Shown: positions 8,495-20,038 of the stretch, piece by piece
How the letters are laid out: each line of letters opens with the position of its first letter
How positions within the stretch are numbered: position 1 is the first letter of the stretch
Made by a program: the position numbers and the translations under genes
Notes under the pieces: generated by a model
Database searches by the model: none
Told to the model about the DNA's origin: nothing
Seen by the model: the letters and a program-made list of their open reading frames with translations, nothing else
Assembly (NCBI RefSeq): GCF_003989665.1
Contig: NZ_RZIJ01000004.1
Coordinates: forward strand, 186,001 to 250,000
DNA length: 64,000 bases
Direction: 5' to 3'
DNA from: Azospirillum doebereinerae
Lineage (GTDB): Bacteria > Pseudomonadota > Alphaproteobacteria > Azospirillales > Azospirillaceae

Positions 8495-8523
8495 GTTCCG
8501 ATCGGGACGTCCCGATTGGGAAC
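8495..8523. repeat. Imperfect 29-base palindrome upstream of cysE
   Basis: Half-sites GTTCCGATCGGGAC and GTCCCGATTGGGAAC are near-perfect reverse complements centred on ACGT. It could be an operator or an mRNA hairpin in the cysE leader; it lies 58 bases before the GTG start. Confidence 0.5.
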
Positions 8524-8580
8524 TCGTGAAAGATCGCTCTTCCAGCGAGAGCGGCGGACTATACCACGGCGGGTGATGGC

Positions 8581-9303
8581 GTGTTCAAGCATCTTCGCGA
8601 AGAGATCGACGGGATCATGGCGCGCGACCCCGCCGCGCGGTCCCGGCTGGAGGTGGCCTTGTGCTACCCCGGTCTCCACGCGATCCTGCTGCACCGGGTG
8701 GCGCGGCGCTGCCGCGACGCCGGCTGGCCTCTGGCCGCACGGCTCGTCTCGCAGGTCGCCCGCTCGCTGACCGGCATCGAGATCCACCCCGGCGCCACCA
8801 TCGGCCGCCGCTTCTTCATCGACCACGGCATGGGCGTCGTCATCGGCGAGACGGCGGAGATCGGTGACGACGTGATGCTGTACCACGGCGTCACGCTGGG
8901 CGGCACCTCGCTCAATCCCGGCAAGCGCCACCCGACGCTGGGCGACGGCGTCATCGTCGGGGCCGGCGCCAAGATCCTCGGCGCCATCACCATCGGCGAG
9001 GGCGCCCGCATCGGCGCCAACGCGGTGGTGGTGGCCGACGTGGCCCCCGGCGTCGCGGTGGTCGGCATCCCGGCCAAGCCGGTGAGCGCGCGGATTCCGC
9101 CGACGCCCCAGCCCTTCCTGCCCTATGGCACGCCCTGCGGCGACACCCCCGACCCCGTGGCCCGCGCCCTGTCCGGCCTGCTCGACCACATGACGGCGTT
9201 GCAGGCCCGCGTCGCGGCGCTGGAAACCACCGACACCCCCCATTCCGAAACGATCATCCCCCGCAACGGCGGGATTCGGGAAGCGCAAGGAGACACGCGA
9301 TGA
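8581..9303 (+). CDS. cysE: Serine O-acetyltransferase
   Basis: Acetylates L-serine with acetyl-CoA to O-acetylserine, the carbon acceptor for cysteine synthesis. The 240-residue protein has the N-terminal helical SATase domain ([25 protein letters not shown]) and a left-handed beta-helix of hexapeptide repeats. The beta-helix carries the active-site segment [20 protein letters not shown] and [16 protein letters not shown]. The C-terminus is longer than in E. coli CysE and ends in a hydrophilic tail. The start is GTG at 8581. The stop overlaps the next gene by 4 bases (ATGA), so cysteine supply is coupled to the Fe-S regulator and desulfurase that consume it. Confidence 0.95.
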   Translation: MFKHLREEIDGIMARDPAARSRLEVALCYPGLHAILLHRVARRCRDAGWPLAARLVSQVARSLTGIEIHPGATIGRRFFIDHGMGVVIGETAEIGDDVMLYHGVTLGGTSLNPGKRHPTLGDGVIVGAGAKILGAITIGEGARIGANAVVVADVAPGVAVVGIPAKPVSARIPPTPQPFLPYGTPCGDTPDPVARALSGLLDHMTALQARVAALETTDTPHSETIIPRNGGIREAQGDTR

Positions 9304-9782
9304 GACTGAGCACCAAGGGACGTTACGCCGTGATGGCCATGGTCGATCTGGCCGCGACCAGCCAGGGCAGCCCCGTCGCGCTCGCCGACATCGCCGAACG
9401 GCAGGAAATCTCCCTGTCCTACCTGGAACAGCTCTTCGCCAAGCTGCGCAAGGGCGGTCTGGTCAAGAGCGTGCGCGGCCCCGGCGGCGGCTATCTGCTG
9501 GCCCACCCGGCGGACGCGACCCGCGTGTCCGACATCATCCTGGCGGTGGACGAGCCGATCCGCACCACCCGCTGCGCCAACGGCACGCCGCAGGGCTGCC
9601 GCACCAACCGCTCGCGCTGCCTGACCCACGACCTGTGGGAGGAGCTGGGCAACCAGATCCACATGTATCTCAGTTCGGTCACCGTCGCCGACGTGGTGGA
9701 GCGCCGGATCATCGGCACCAGCGGCCTGCTGCTGGGCGGCCGTCCGCTGCCCGCCGCCGACACGGCCGTCGCCGCCGAGTGA
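9300..9782 (+). CDS. iscR: Rrf2-family transcriptional regulator, IscR-like
   Basis: A 160-residue Fe-S-sensing repressor. The N-terminal winged helix begins [18 protein letters not shown] and continues through [25 protein letters not shown]. Three cysteines in [17 protein letters not shown] (about residues 90-107) match the [2Fe-2S] ligand cluster of IscR, followed by the [10 protein letters not shown] helix. It overlaps cysE (ATGA) and the desulfurase gene (GTGA). It probably represses this operon in response to Fe-S status through the inverted repeat at 8394-8412, which is inference. Confidence 0.9.
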   Translation: MRLSTKGRYAVMAMVDLAATSQGSPVALADIAERQEISLSYLEQLFAKLRKGGLVKSVRGPGGGYLLAHPADATRVSDIILAVDEPIRTTRCANGTPQGCRTNRSRCLTHDLWEELGNQIHMYLSSVTVADVVERRIIGTSGLLLGGRPLPAADTAVAAE

Positions 9783-10942
9783 GTGTCGTGAGCCGGGCGC
9801 CCAGCGGGGCGGCGGTGTCCCGCGACGGCCGCGTCTACCTGGACCACAACGCCACCACCCCGCTGAAGCCGGCGGTGAAGGCGGCGATGGTCCAGGCGAT
9901 GGATCTCGTCGGCAACCCGTCCTCGGTCCACGCCTTCGGGCGCACCGCCCGGCGCGCGGTCGACGAGGCGCGCGCCGCCGTGGCGGCTTTGGCCGGCGTC
10001 AAGCCGGCGCAGGTGCTGTTCACCGGCAGCGGGACGGAGGCCAACAACCTCGCGCTGCGCGGCTTCTCCGGACGGACCGTGCTGGTCTCGGCCATCGAGC
10101 ATGATTCGGCCCTGGCGGCGGCTCCCCTGACGGAGAGCCAGGACACGCAGCGTCTGCCCGTCCAGCCCGACGGCACCGCCGATCTGGCGGCGCTGGAGCG
10201 GATCCTGGCGGACACGGCCGGTCCCGCCCTGCTGTCGCTGATGCTCGCCAACAACGAGACCGGGGTGATCCAGCCGGTGGCTGACGCCGCCGCCCTCGCC
10301 CACGCGCGGGGCGCGCTGCTGCATTGCGACGCGGTGCAGGCGGCCGGGCGGCTGGCCTTCTCCTTCGGCGCGCTGGGCGCCGACCTGATGACGCTGTCCG
10401 CCCACAAGCTGGGCGGGCCGGCGGGAGTCGGCGCGCTGGTGCTGGCCGAGGGGCTGGAGCCCGACGCCCTGATCCGGGGCGGCGGGCAGGAGCGGCGCAA
10501 GCGCGCCGGCACCGAGAACCTGCTGGGGATCGTCGGCTTCGGCGCGGCGGCCCGGCTGGCGCTGGAGGAGATCGCCGCCGCCGCCGACCTCGCGGCCCTG
10601 CGCGACCGTCTGGAACGCGAGGCCCTGGCCGCCGTGCCGCAGGCCCGCGTGATGGGGGCCTCGGCCGCGAGGGTCGCCAACACCAGCTGCCTCGTGCTGC
10701 CCGGCGTTCCCGGCGAGACCCAGGTGATGGGGCTCGATCTGGCCGGGGTCGCGGTCAGCGCCGGATCGGCCTGCTCCAGCGGCAAGGTCAAACCGTCGCA
10801 TGTGCTGGCCGCGATGGGCGAGGACGCCACCGCCGCATCCTCGGCGATCCGCGTCAGCCTGGGCTGGACCAGCGACGACGAGGCGGTCGACCGCTTCCTG
10901 GCGGCCTGGATCACCGTGGCCCGGCGGAGCGGCCGGGCGTGA
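9779..10942 (+). CDS. Cysteine desulfurase (class V aminotransferase, IscS/NifS family)
   Basis: PLP enzyme that removes sulfur from cysteine to give alanine and a protein persulfide for Fe-S clusters and tRNA thiolation. The 387-residue product starts its conserved part with VYLDHNATTPL. It binds PLP at Lys210 in SAHKLGGPAG and carries the persulfide cysteine, Cys332, in SAGSACSSGK. It is slightly shorter than E. coli IscS. GTG 9779 overlaps the iscR stop by 4 bases; GTG 9788 is an alternative. The usual partners iscU and iscA do not follow. The sulfur may serve MnmA, encoded just downstream, or a scaffold encoded elsewhere. Confidence 0.92.
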   Translation: MSVVSRAPSGAAVSRDGRVYLDHNATTPLKPAVKAAMVQAMDLVGNPSSVHAFGRTARRAVDEARAAVAALAGVKPAQVLFTGSGTEANNLALRGFSGRTVLVSAIEHDSALAAAPLTESQDTQRLPVQPDGTADLAALERILADTAGPALLSLMLANNETGVIQPVADAAALAHARGALLHCDAVQAAGRLAFSFGALGADLMTLSAHKLGGPAGVGALVLAEGLEPDALIRGGGQERRKRAGTENLLGIVGFGAAARLALEEIAAAADLAALRDRLEREALAAVPQARVMGASAARVANTSCLVLPGVPGETQVMGLDLAGVAVSAGSACSSGKVKPSHVLAAMGEDATAASSAIRVSLGWTSDDEAVDRFLAAWITVARRSGRA

Positions 10943-11101
10943 CCCGCCCCGCACCTCTTCGCCATGCCCATGGCCGCCCGGCCGCGCCGTGCTGAATTCG
11001 CACATTGCGCCGGCTCGCGGTTCTGGGTATGACGCGGCTGGAGCACCGACGAGCGGCCTGTCGTGTGGCCGATCGTCTTGGCGTTTCGATGGACAGCACG
11101 C

Positions 11102-11791
11102 ATGACCCGTTCCGAATCCGGTCCCCCCGGCCCCCGCGCGGGCGGCAGCCCCGGCAGCATCGCCGGCGATCTGGAACCGTGCTGGTCGTGCGGCGCCCCG
11201 GTGGCCCAGCGCGCGCTGTTCTGCCACGCCTGCGGCGCGATCCAGCCGCCGCGCGCGCTCGATCCCTTCGCGCGGCTGGGGATGGAGCGCCGCTTCGACC
11301 TCGACCCCGCCCAACTGGCCCGCCAGCACGCCGGCTTCGGCCGCGCCCTGGATCCGCAGCGCTTCGCCGCCAAGGGCCTGCGCGAGCAGGCCAACGCCAA
11401 GGCGCAGGCCGACGCGCTGCATGAGGCCTTCGAGACGCTGCGCGACCCGGTCCGCCGCGCCCACGCCCTGCTCGCCCTGCTGGGCGGCGCGTCTTCGGCC
11501 TCCGGCGAGGCCGATCCCGACGACGACGTGGCCACGCTGACCGACGCCCTATCGGCGGCGGCGGCCGACGGCACCGCGCTGGACCGGCTCGGCCTGGACA
11601 TCGCCGGCCGGATCGAGTCCTGCATCAAGTATCTGGGACCGGCCTTCGCCAAGGCCCTGGCCGATCCCGAGAAGCCCGCCCCCGCGAAGACCGGGGCCGC
11701 CGCGCGCATCCTGGCCCGGCTGGAAGGGTTGGAGGCGCTGGCCGCCGAGGCCGCCGCCCGCCGCGCCATCCTGTCGGCGCCCCGCACCTGA
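11102..11791 (+). CDS. hscB: HscB-like J-domain co-chaperone with N-terminal zinc motif and no HPD
   Basis: A 229-residue protein of the Fe-S cochaperone HscB family. Two CxxC pairs (CWSCG and CHACG, about residues 23-42) resemble the N-terminal metal site of eukaryotic HSCB. The J-like region [24 protein letters not shown] (in separate helices) aligns with HscB helices II and III, and the C-terminal [11 protein letters not shown] helix with the scaffold-binding part. The HPD tripeptide needed to stimulate Hsp70 ATPase is replaced by Asp84-Pro85-Gln86. hscA is absent between this gene and fdx. Classification rests on context (iscR/iscS upstream, fdx downstream) and overall pattern; activity as a J protein is doubtful. 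Confidence 0.75.
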   Translation: MTRSESGPPGPRAGGSPGSIAGDLEPCWSCGAPVAQRALFCHACGAIQPPRALDPFARLGMERRFDLDPAQLARQHAGFGRALDPQRFAAKGLREQANAKAQADALHEAFETLRDPVRRAHALLALLGGASSASGEADPDDDVATLTDALSAAAADGTALDRLGLDIAGRIESCIKYLGPAFAKALADPEKPAPAKTGAAARILARLEGLEALAAEAAARRAILSAPRT

Positions 11792-11825
11792 ACCCGCGCC
11801 CCCACCCAACGACACGAGGATTCCC

Positions 11826-12155
11826 ATGCCAAAGATGACGTTCATCGAGACCGACGGCAACCGCCGCGAGGTCGAAGCCCCGCTCGGCCTGTCCGTGCTG
11901 GAGATCGCCCACAAGCACAGCCTGGACCTGGAGGGCGCCTGCGAGGGCTCGCTCGCCTGCTCCACCTGCCATGTGGTGATCGAGCCGGAATGGTACGACG
12001 TGCTGCCCGACGCGGCGGAGGACGAGGAAGACATGCTGGATCTCGCCTTCGGCCTGACCAAGACCTCGCGGCTGGGCTGCCAGATCATCATGACCGAGGA
12101 ACTCGACGGTCTGGTCGTCCGCCTGCCGGGCGGCAGCAACAACGCGCAGAAGTAA
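11826..12155 (+). CDS. fdx: ISC-type [2Fe-2S] ferredoxin
   Basis: A 109-residue adrenodoxin-type ferredoxin that supplies electrons for Fe-S cluster assembly. The four cluster cysteines are in [15 protein letters not shown] (C-x5-C-x2-C) and RLGCQII near residue 87, with the acidic interaction helix [13 protein letters not shown] between them. It starts 34 bases after hscB and is probably in the same operon. Confidence 0.93.
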   Translation: MPKMTFIETDGNRREVEAPLGLSVLEIAHKHSLDLEGACEGSLACSTCHVVIEPEWYDVLPDAAEDEEDMLDLAFGLTKTSRLGCQIIMTEELDGLVVRLPGGSNNAQK

Positions 12156-12269
12156 GGCCGGGACGCGGGTGGCCCGAACCGCCGGGGCGCCGCACCGTTT
12201 TCCGGTGCCGTGCAGGCCCTGGCGGCGACGCCCCTACCCCCGCCCGGCGCGCTCTCCATATAAGGCGCC

Positions 12270-13394
12270 ATGAACTCCCTCGGTCTCTCCAAACGCCCCC
12301 AGGACACCCGCGTCGTCGTGGCCATGTCCGGCGGGGTGGATTCCTCCGTCACCGCGGCCGTGCTGCGGGAGGAGGGGTACGACGTCGTCGGCATCACGCT
12401 TCAGCTCTACGACCATGGGCTGGCGGTGCAGAAACCCGGCGCCTGCTGCGCGGGCCAGGACATCTACGACGCCCGTCAGGTGGCCGAGCGCATCGGCATC
12501 CCGCACTACGTGCTGGATTACGAGGGCCGTTTCTCCCAGGATGTGATGGACGATTTCGCCGACAGCTACCTGCGCGGCGAGACCCCGATCCCCTGCGTGC
12601 GCTGCAACCAGCGCGTCAAGTTCCGCGACCTGCTGAACACCGCCCGCGACCTCGGCGCCGAGGCGCTGGCGACCGGCCATTACGTGCGCCGCGTCGAGGG
12701 TACCCACGGCGCGGAGCTGCACCGCGCCATCGACCCGGCCAAGGACCAGAGCTATTTCCTGTTCGCCACCACGCGCGAGCAGTTGGACTTCCTGCGCTTC
12801 CCGCTTGGCGGCCTGACCAAGCCGGAGACCCGCGCGCTGGCCGAGCGCCACGGGCTGGAGGTGGCGGCCAAGCCCGACAGCCAGGACATCTGCTTCGTCC
12901 CCAACGGCGACTACGCCGAGGTGGTGGCCAAGCTACGCCCCGGCTCGGTCGAGCCCGGCGACATCGTCCACGTCGACGGCCGTGTGCTGGGCCGGCACCG
13001 GGGCGTCGTCCATTACACGGTCGGGCAGCGCAAGGGGCTGGGCATCGGGGGCTTGCGCGGCGAGGAGGAGCAGGCGCTCTACGTGGTGCGGCTGGAGCCG
13101 GCGCGCCGCCGGGTCGTCGTCGGCCCGCGCCGCGATCTGGCGCGGTCGGTGGTGACGCTGCGCGAGATCAACTGGCTCGGCCCCGCCCTTCCCGAGAGCG
13201 AGGGGCTGGAGGTGTCGGTCAAGCTGCGCTCCGCCCAACCACCCGCCGCCGCGACCTGGAGCGTCGGCCCGGACGGCACCGCGCGGGTGGACCTGCACGA
13301 GCCGCAGCACGGAATCGCCCCCGGCCAAGCCTGCGTCGTGTACCAGGGTGAACGCGTTCTGGGGGGCGGCTGGATCGCCGCGACGGCCTCTTAG
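12270..13394 (+). CDS. mnmA: tRNA-specific 2-thiouridylase MnmA
   Basis: Thiolates U34 of tRNAs for Lys, Glu and Gln, using ATP and persulfide sulfur passed on from a cysteine desulfurase. The 374-residue protein has the PP-loop [14 protein letters not shown], an ACCAGQD segment, the first catalytic cysteine in [11 protein letters not shown] and the second in [11 protein letters not shown]. It ends with the C-terminal beta-barrel (PPAAATW to [14 protein letters not shown]). It follows the Fe-S genes by 114 bases, which fits a sulfur-trafficking neighbourhood. Confidence 0.96.
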   Translation: MNSLGLSKRPQDTRVVVAMSGGVDSSVTAAVLREEGYDVVGITLQLYDHGLAVQKPGACCAGQDIYDARQVAERIGIPHYVLDYEGRFSQDVMDDFADSYLRGETPIPCVRCNQRVKFRDLLNTARDLGAEALATGHYVRRVEGTHGAELHRAIDPAKDQSYFLFATTREQLDFLRFPLGGLTKPETRALAERHGLEVAAKPDSQDICFVPNGDYAEVVAKLRPGSVEPGDIVHVDGRVLGRHRGVVHYTVGQRKGLGIGGLRGEEEQALYVVRLEPARRRVVVGPRRDLARSVVTLREINWLGPALPESEGLEVSVKLRSAQPPAAATWSVGPDGTARVDLHEPQHGIAPGQACVVYQGERVLGGGWIAATAS

Positions 13395-13424
13395 AAAAAG
13401 CCGAAAAAACTTCATTTCGGACGC

Positions 13425-13454
13425 TTGACAGGAAACGGCACCCTGTCCTATAGA
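13425..13454 (+). promoter_or_regulatory. Sigma70-type promoter for the tRNA-CAU gene
   Basis: TTGACA (13425-13430), 18-base spacer, TATAGA (13449-13454), 32 bases before the tRNA 5' end. This is the closest match to the consensus promoter in the window. Confidence 0.8.
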
Positions 13455-13485
13455 AGCGGCCCGGCCGGAAACGACCGGGCACGAT

Positions 13486-13560
13486 GGCAGCGTAGCTCAG
13501 TGGTAGAGCAGGGGAATCATAATCCCTTGGTCGGGGGTTCAAATCCCTCCGCTGCTACCA
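13486..13560 (+). tRNA. tRNA with anticodon CAU (elongator Met most likely)
   Basis: A 75-base cloverleaf can be drawn. The acceptor stem is GGCAGCG/CGCTGCT with a G1-U72 wobble, and the CCA is encoded. The D-arm is GCTC/GAGC and the anticodon stem GGGGA/TCCCT with loop ATCATAA gives anticodon CAU at 34-36. The T-arm is GGGGG/CCCTC with loop TTCAAAT. It lacks the C1-A72 mismatch and three G-C anticodon-stem pairs of initiator tRNA. The arm also resembles tRNA-Ile2, whose C34 would become lysidine, so that identity cannot be excluded by eye. Confidence 0.9.
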
Positions 13561-13565
13561 TCAGG

Positions 13566-13599
13566 AAAGCCGGTCGGTCTCTGGATCGACCGGCTTTTT
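13566..13599 (+). terminator. Intrinsic terminator after the tRNA
   Basis: An 11-bp stem AAAGCCGGTCG / CGACCGGCTTT with a 10-base loop and continuing T-run starts five bases after the tRNA CCA end. Confidence 0.85.
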
Positions 13600-13616
13600 C
13601 TTTGCCGAGCTTTCGC

Positions 13617-14075
13617 TCAAGGCACCGCGTAGCCCAGCACGCGCAGGCGCACCGGGTTGGTCTCGGCGTTGCGGTCGAAATACAGGCCGCCGCGCTGGGT
13701 CGAGCCAGCGGGCAGATAGTCAAAATCGGCCTCCGCCGTTTCCAGCACGGAATCGCCGGACATCAGTTCGCCAACCACCCGGACGCGGGCGGCGGTCCCT
13801 TCCCCGGTGTTCTCCACCCGGATGCGGGCGTGCCAACGGTTTCCGTCGTGGCGCACGCCCTCGACGGCCAAGGCGATCACCGGGTCGCCGCCGCTGCGGA
13901 ACAGCCCGTCGTAGCCGAGCACCCCGACCGACCCCAGGAAGAGCACCAGCCCGACCGCCGACGCGATCCGCGCCAGCCAGGAGACGGACGCCGATTCGTT
14001 TCCGGACTCCCGGTCGGAGGGAGCGTCGGAGGCGGTGTCGGAAGCGACGCGGTCCCGCCGGCCGATGTCGGTCAT
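13617..14075 (-). CDS. TIGR02588 family protein, single-pass membrane protein
   Basis: A 152-residue protein with a hydrophilic N-terminus (about 32 residues, Asp/Ser-rich), one transmembrane segment around residues 34-55 (LARIASAVGLVLFLGSVGVLG) and an extracytoplasmic beta-rich domain ending VRLRVLGYAVP. It matches the small family always paired with the TIGR02587 membrane protein, which lies directly upstream in the same orientation. Function is unknown. Confidence 0.78.
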   Translation of the reverse strand: MTDIGRRDRVASDTASDAPSDRESGNESASVSWLARIASAVGLVLFLGSVGVLGYDGLFRSGGDPVIALAVEGVRHDGNRWHARIRVENTGEGTAARVRVVGELMSGDSVLETAEADFDYLPAGSTQRGGLYFDRNAETNPVRLRVLGYAVP

Positions 14076-14088
14076 GGCAAACCTCCCT

Positions 14089-14928
14089 TCATATGATCAG
14101 CCGGGCCGTGGCGGCGCCCAGCGCCGCGGGGAATCCCAGCACCACGATGGCGGTCACCAACTCCGGCAGCGACAGGCCGCCCACCCGCTCGAACGTCCAC
14201 AACAGATAGAAGCTCATCAGCAGGGCCACGCCGTAGCCGGCCACCGTGAAGCGCAGGAAGACGCGGCCGAAGCCGTCCCGACCCCGGCTCTCCTGCCCGG
14301 CGAAGCCGACCGTGTAGACAAAGAGGTGGAGCAGGACCACCGACAGGACCGCCAGGGCCAACGCGTGCCACGGCGTCATCTTGTAGGCGATCAGGATCAT
14401 CTCCTCGGTCGGCGCGACGTTGAAGCCGACGAACAGCGCGCCCGCCGCCATCAGGAACAGCTCACCGGGGTAGGAGCACCGTCGCTTGCGCTCCTCGTCC
14501 TCCTCCTTCTGCTGGCCCAACTGCGTGCGGGCCACCATGGCGCCGACGCTGGCCGGCACGGCCTGCAGCGCGATCTTGCCGACGATCTGGGACAGGGGCA
14601 GGTCGGTTGTCAGGATCCCGAACACCAGCAGCAGCGCGGCCGACACCAGGAAGCCGACGCCGAACGCGGTCAGCGCGTCGATCAGGTCGTCCTGCCAGCA
14701 GAAGGTCTCCTCGAAGCCCGAGAAATAGGACAGGCCGAACAGGAGCGGCAGTGTCAGCAGCAGGAACAGCGCCAGCCGCAGCCGGTCCATGTAGAAGCCG
14801 AGCTCCCACATCTCCATGGTCATCAGCATCGGAAAGGCGAAGATCACCGCCCCGGCCGCCGCGCGGGTCAGGTTGCGGGCGAAATGCCCCTGATCGTGGA
14901 GGACGGCGTGCTGGCGGGTCGTTTCCAT
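14089..14928 (-). CDS. TIGR02587 (DUF2391) family integral membrane protein
   Basis: A 279-residue polytopic membrane protein with about seven hydrophobic segments and the loop SGFEETFCWQDDLIDALTAFG, typical of the family. A charged cytoplasmic loop (QKEEDEERKRR) divides the two halves. ATG 14928 starts the conserved METTRQHAVL region; an upstream in-frame extension to 15051 is poor in hydrophobic pattern and was not used. It is cotranscribed with the TIGR02588 gene 13 bases downstream. No transport substrate or function has been established for this pair. Confidence 0.8.
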   Translation of the reverse strand: METTRQHAVLHDQGHFARNLTRAAAGAVIFAFPMLMTMEMWELGFYMDRLRLALFLLLTLPLLFGLSYFSGFEETFCWQDDLIDALTAFGVGFLVSAALLLVFGILTTDLPLSQIVGKIALQAVPASVGAMVARTQLGQQKEEDEERKRRCSYPGELFLMAAGALFVGFNVAPTEEMILIAYKMTPWHALALAVLSVVLLHLFVYTVGFAGQESRGRDGFGRVFLRFTVAGYGVALLMSFYLLWTFERVGGLSLPELVTAIVVLGFPAALGAATARLII

Positions 14929-15140
14929 GGGCAGGGTAATGCCTGGAAGGACCCTGTGTTCCTTGAGCGGTGCCGGGAAAAACGGCTGGGACGGCGGCGC
15001 GAAAGCGCCAAAAGCCCGACGGCGCTTCGTTCGAAGCGTCCGGCCGGGCAAAGCGTCAACCAGGAGCCGTCAGCATGCTGAGACAGCAATCCAGTGAACC
15101 GTTTGCATCGAGGTCGATCGACGCCGTCACCGGGATGTTT

Positions 15141-15230
15141 TGGCGGAGGAGGAGAGATTCGAACTCTCGATACCCTCACAGGTATGCCGCATTTCGAGTG
15201 CGGTGCAATCGACCACTCTGCCACCCCTCC
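15141..15230 (-). tRNA. tRNA-Ser (anticodon CGA)
   Basis: On the minus strand a 90-base class II tRNA begins GGAGGGGTGGCAGAGTGG and ends CTCCTCCGCCA with encoded CCA. The anticodon stem-loop CGCACTCGAAATGCG places CGA at 34-36, reading UCG. The long variable arm (ATACCTGTGAGGGTAT) is characteristic of serine tRNAs. Confidence 0.96.
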
Positions 15231-15255
15231 GCGCCCCCGTTTCCGGGGTGGCGAG

Positions 15256-15284
15256 AACCTAACCAAACGGTTTCGGGCACGCAA
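15256..15284 (-). promoter_or_regulatory. Candidate promoter for tRNA-Ser
   Basis: Read on the minus strand: TTGCGT, 17-base spacer, TAGGTT, 26 bases before the tRNA start. A moderate sigma70 match. Confidence 0.45.
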
Positions 15285-15329
15285 GCCCTTTTTTGCGGAA
15301 AAATGCGAACAATCCTGTTGCCTAGCCTG

Positions 15330-15357
15330 TTGACTCGCGGCGTTACCTGCGTATAGA
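15330..15357 (+). promoter_or_regulatory. Sigma70-type promoter for rplU-rpmA
   Basis: TTGACT (15330-15335), 16-base spacer, TATAGA (15352-15357), about 80 bases before the rplU ATG, leaving room for a structured leader. Confidence 0.75.
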
Positions 15358-15388
15358 TCCCCGCTCCCATGAACGGGCTTGCGCATCG

Positions 15389-15419
15389 AACGGTGGGCGA
15401 GCGGCCCGCCGTTTGTTTT
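15389..15419 (+). promoter_or_regulatory. Terminator-like hairpin in the rplU leader (possible attenuator)
   Basis: A 10-bp stem AACGGTGGGC / GCCCGCCGTT (one U-G wobble), 5-base loop, then TGTTTT, lies between the promoter and the rplU start codon. In this position it may act as an attenuator or as an r-protein/L21-leader structure. Confidence 0.5.
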
Positions 15420-15438
15420 GACATAGGCAGTGACGACG

Positions 15439-15756
15439 ATGTTTGCAGTGATCCGCACCGGCGGCAAGCAGTACAAGGTCGCCAATGGCGACGTGATCCT
15501 TGTTGAAAAGATTGAAGCCGAAGCTGGCGCTTCCATCACGCTCGATGACGTGCTGATGGTCGGCGACGCCGGCAACACGACGATCGGCACCCCGACGGTG
15601 GCCGGCGCCGCGGTGGTGGCCGAGGTGGTCGCCCAGGATCGCGGCCCGAAGATCATCGTCTTCAAGAAGAAGCGCCGCCAGAACTACCGCCGTAAGAACG
15701 GCCACCGCCAGGACCTGACCGTCCTGCGCATCACCGGGATCAACGGCGCGGCCTGA
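15439..15756 (+). CDS. rplU: 50S ribosomal protein L21
   Basis: A 105-residue large-subunit protein that binds 23S rRNA. It opens with the invariant [14 protein letters not shown] and contains the basic rRNA-contacting stretch [24 protein letters not shown] 15439 is the family start; a GTG nine bases upstream is in frame but not needed. rpmA follows after 37 bases. Confidence 0.98.
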   Translation: MFAVIRTGGKQYKVANGDVILVEKIEAEAGASITLDDVLMVGDAGNTTIGTPTVAGAAVVAEVVAQDRGPKIIVFKKKRRQNYRRKNGHRQDLTVLRITGINGAA

Positions 15757-15793
15757 TCGGCCGGCGTCGCTTCAGGACAGGAGTTAACACCTC

Positions 15794-18642
<2,849 letters not shown>

Positions 18643-18646
<4 letters not shown>

Positions 18647-19308
18647 GCGTTTCGGAACGCCCGCCGATCCGGGCGGTGCTGTGGGACATCGACGGCACGC
18701 TGATGGACAGCGAGCCGTGGCACCATCGCGCCATGATCGACGTCTGCCGGGGCTACGGCCATGAGCTGACCGAGGAGGAGTGCGCCGCCTCGGTCGGCGT
18801 CGCCTTCCGCGACTATTACCTCCAACTCCACGCGCGGCGCCCCCTGCCGGTCGCGATGGAGGATTGGGCGAACGAGATCAACGCGCTCTACGTCACCCGT
18901 GTCGCCGAGGTGCGCCCGCGCGACGGCGCCTTCGCGCTGGTGGAAGCCTTCGCGGCGCGCGGGCTGGCGCAGGCCTGCGTGTCGAACAGCGGGCGCGCGG
19001 TGGTCCAGGCCAACCTCGCGGCGATGGGGCTGGGGCATTTCCGCTTCGGGCTCAGCCGCGAGGACGTGGTCCACGGCAAGCCGCACCCGGAGCCCTACCT
19101 CAAGGCCGCCGGGATGCTGGGCCTGCCGCCGGAGGCCTGCGCGGTGATCGAGGACAGCCCGACCGGCGCCCGCAGCGCCATGGCGGCGGGCATGCTGACC
19201 ATCGCATGGCCGCAGAGCCCGGCGGTCGTCTTCGACGCCGTGGACCATCTGGTGGAGGACCCGGCGTCGCTCGACTGGGACGCACTGTGCCGCCTCAGCC
19301 TTTCGTGA
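18643..19308 (+). CDS. HAD-superfamily hydrolase (beta-phosphoglucomutase/phosphatase-like)
   Basis: A 221-residue HAD IA phosphatase with all four motifs: DIDGTLMDSE (nucleophile Asp), VSNSG, the HGKPHPEPY lysine and EDSPTGARSA. The four-helix cap sits after motif I. Substrates of such proteins are small phospho-metabolites; the specific one is unknown. GTG 18643 overlaps the proB stop. The 3' end overlaps the convergent TauE gene by 14 bases. Confidence 0.88.
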
Positions 19309-20038
19309 CGAAGAAGTAGACCGTCATCGCCGCGCCGACGAGGATGACGAACTTGCGCAGCACCGGCGGCGGGATGCGGCGGGCCACCGCCGCCCCGGCG
19401 TAGCCGCCGGCCATCGCCGCGACCAGCATGATCAACGCTTCGTTCCAATAGACGGCCCCGCCCAGCACGAAGGCCACCACCGCCACCGCGTTCAGGCAGC
19501 CCGACACCAGGGTCTTCAGCCCGTTCATCGCGTGCAGGTCGGTCAGGCCGAAGACGCCCAGCGTCGCCAGGATCAGAATGCCGATCCCGCCGCCGAAATA
19601 GCCGCCGTAGACGGCGATGAAGAACTGCGTCACCAGCACCGCCGTGTGGCCGACCGTGCAGTTGCGCCGGATCCAGGCCGACGCCGTCGGGCCGAAGGCG
19701 AACAGCACGGTCGCGAACAGCAGCAGCCAGGGCACCACCGCCTCGAAGGTCCGCTGCGGCGTCCACAGCAGCAGCAAGGCCCCGATCAGCCCGCCGACCA
19801 AGCTGACGCCCAGGAAGGACGGCAAATGGACCTCGCGGATCTTCCCCAGCTCGCGCCGGTAGCCGTAGGCGCTGGCCAGCGCGCCCGGCGCCACCGCGAC
19901 GGTGCTGGTGGCGTTGGCGTTCAGCGGCGGCACCCCGGCCAGGACCAGCGCCGGAAAGGTCAGGAAGCTGCCGCCGCCGGCCACGGCGTTGAGCACGCCG
20001 GCGAAGAAAGCGGAGACGATCAGCAGCAGCGTCAGCAT
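19295..20038 (-). CDS. TauE/SafE family sulfite or organic-acid exporter
   Basis: A 247-residue integral membrane protein with about eight transmembrane helices in two repeats. The signature AFFAGVLNAVAGGGSFLTFPAL is at the N-terminus and is echoed by GGYFGGGIGILILATLG in the second half. TauE/SafE proteins move sulfite, sulfoacetate or other anions, and the substrate cannot be told here. It is the only minus-strand gene between obgE and rppH and splits proB from proA. Confidence 0.88.
   Translation of the reverse strand: MLTLLLIVSAFFAGVLNAVAGGGSFLTFPALVLAGVPPLNANATSTVAVAPGALASAYGYRRELGKIREVHLPSFLGVSLVGGLIGALLLLWTPQRTFEAVVPWLLLFATVLFAFGPTASAWIRRNCTVGHTAVLVTQFFIAVYGGYFGGGIGILILATLGVFGLTDLHAMNGLKTLVSGCLNAVAVVAFVLGGAVYWNEALIMLVAAMAGGYAGAAVARRIPPPVLRKFVILVGAAMTVYFFVTKG

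Larger units (their letters stand above)
8273..8580. other. 308-base divergent intergenic region upstream of cysE
   Basis: No credible coding frame. It holds a sigma70-like promoter with an overlapping 6-bp inverted repeat and a second, larger palindrome nearer cysE, each listed separately. Confidence 0.6.

Noticed and set aside
14941..15140. Possible small gene or terminator between TIGR02587 and tRNA-Ser
   Set aside because: Only a short CGCTTCG-TT-CGAAGCG hairpin (15023-15038) is present, with no T-run and no supported frame.
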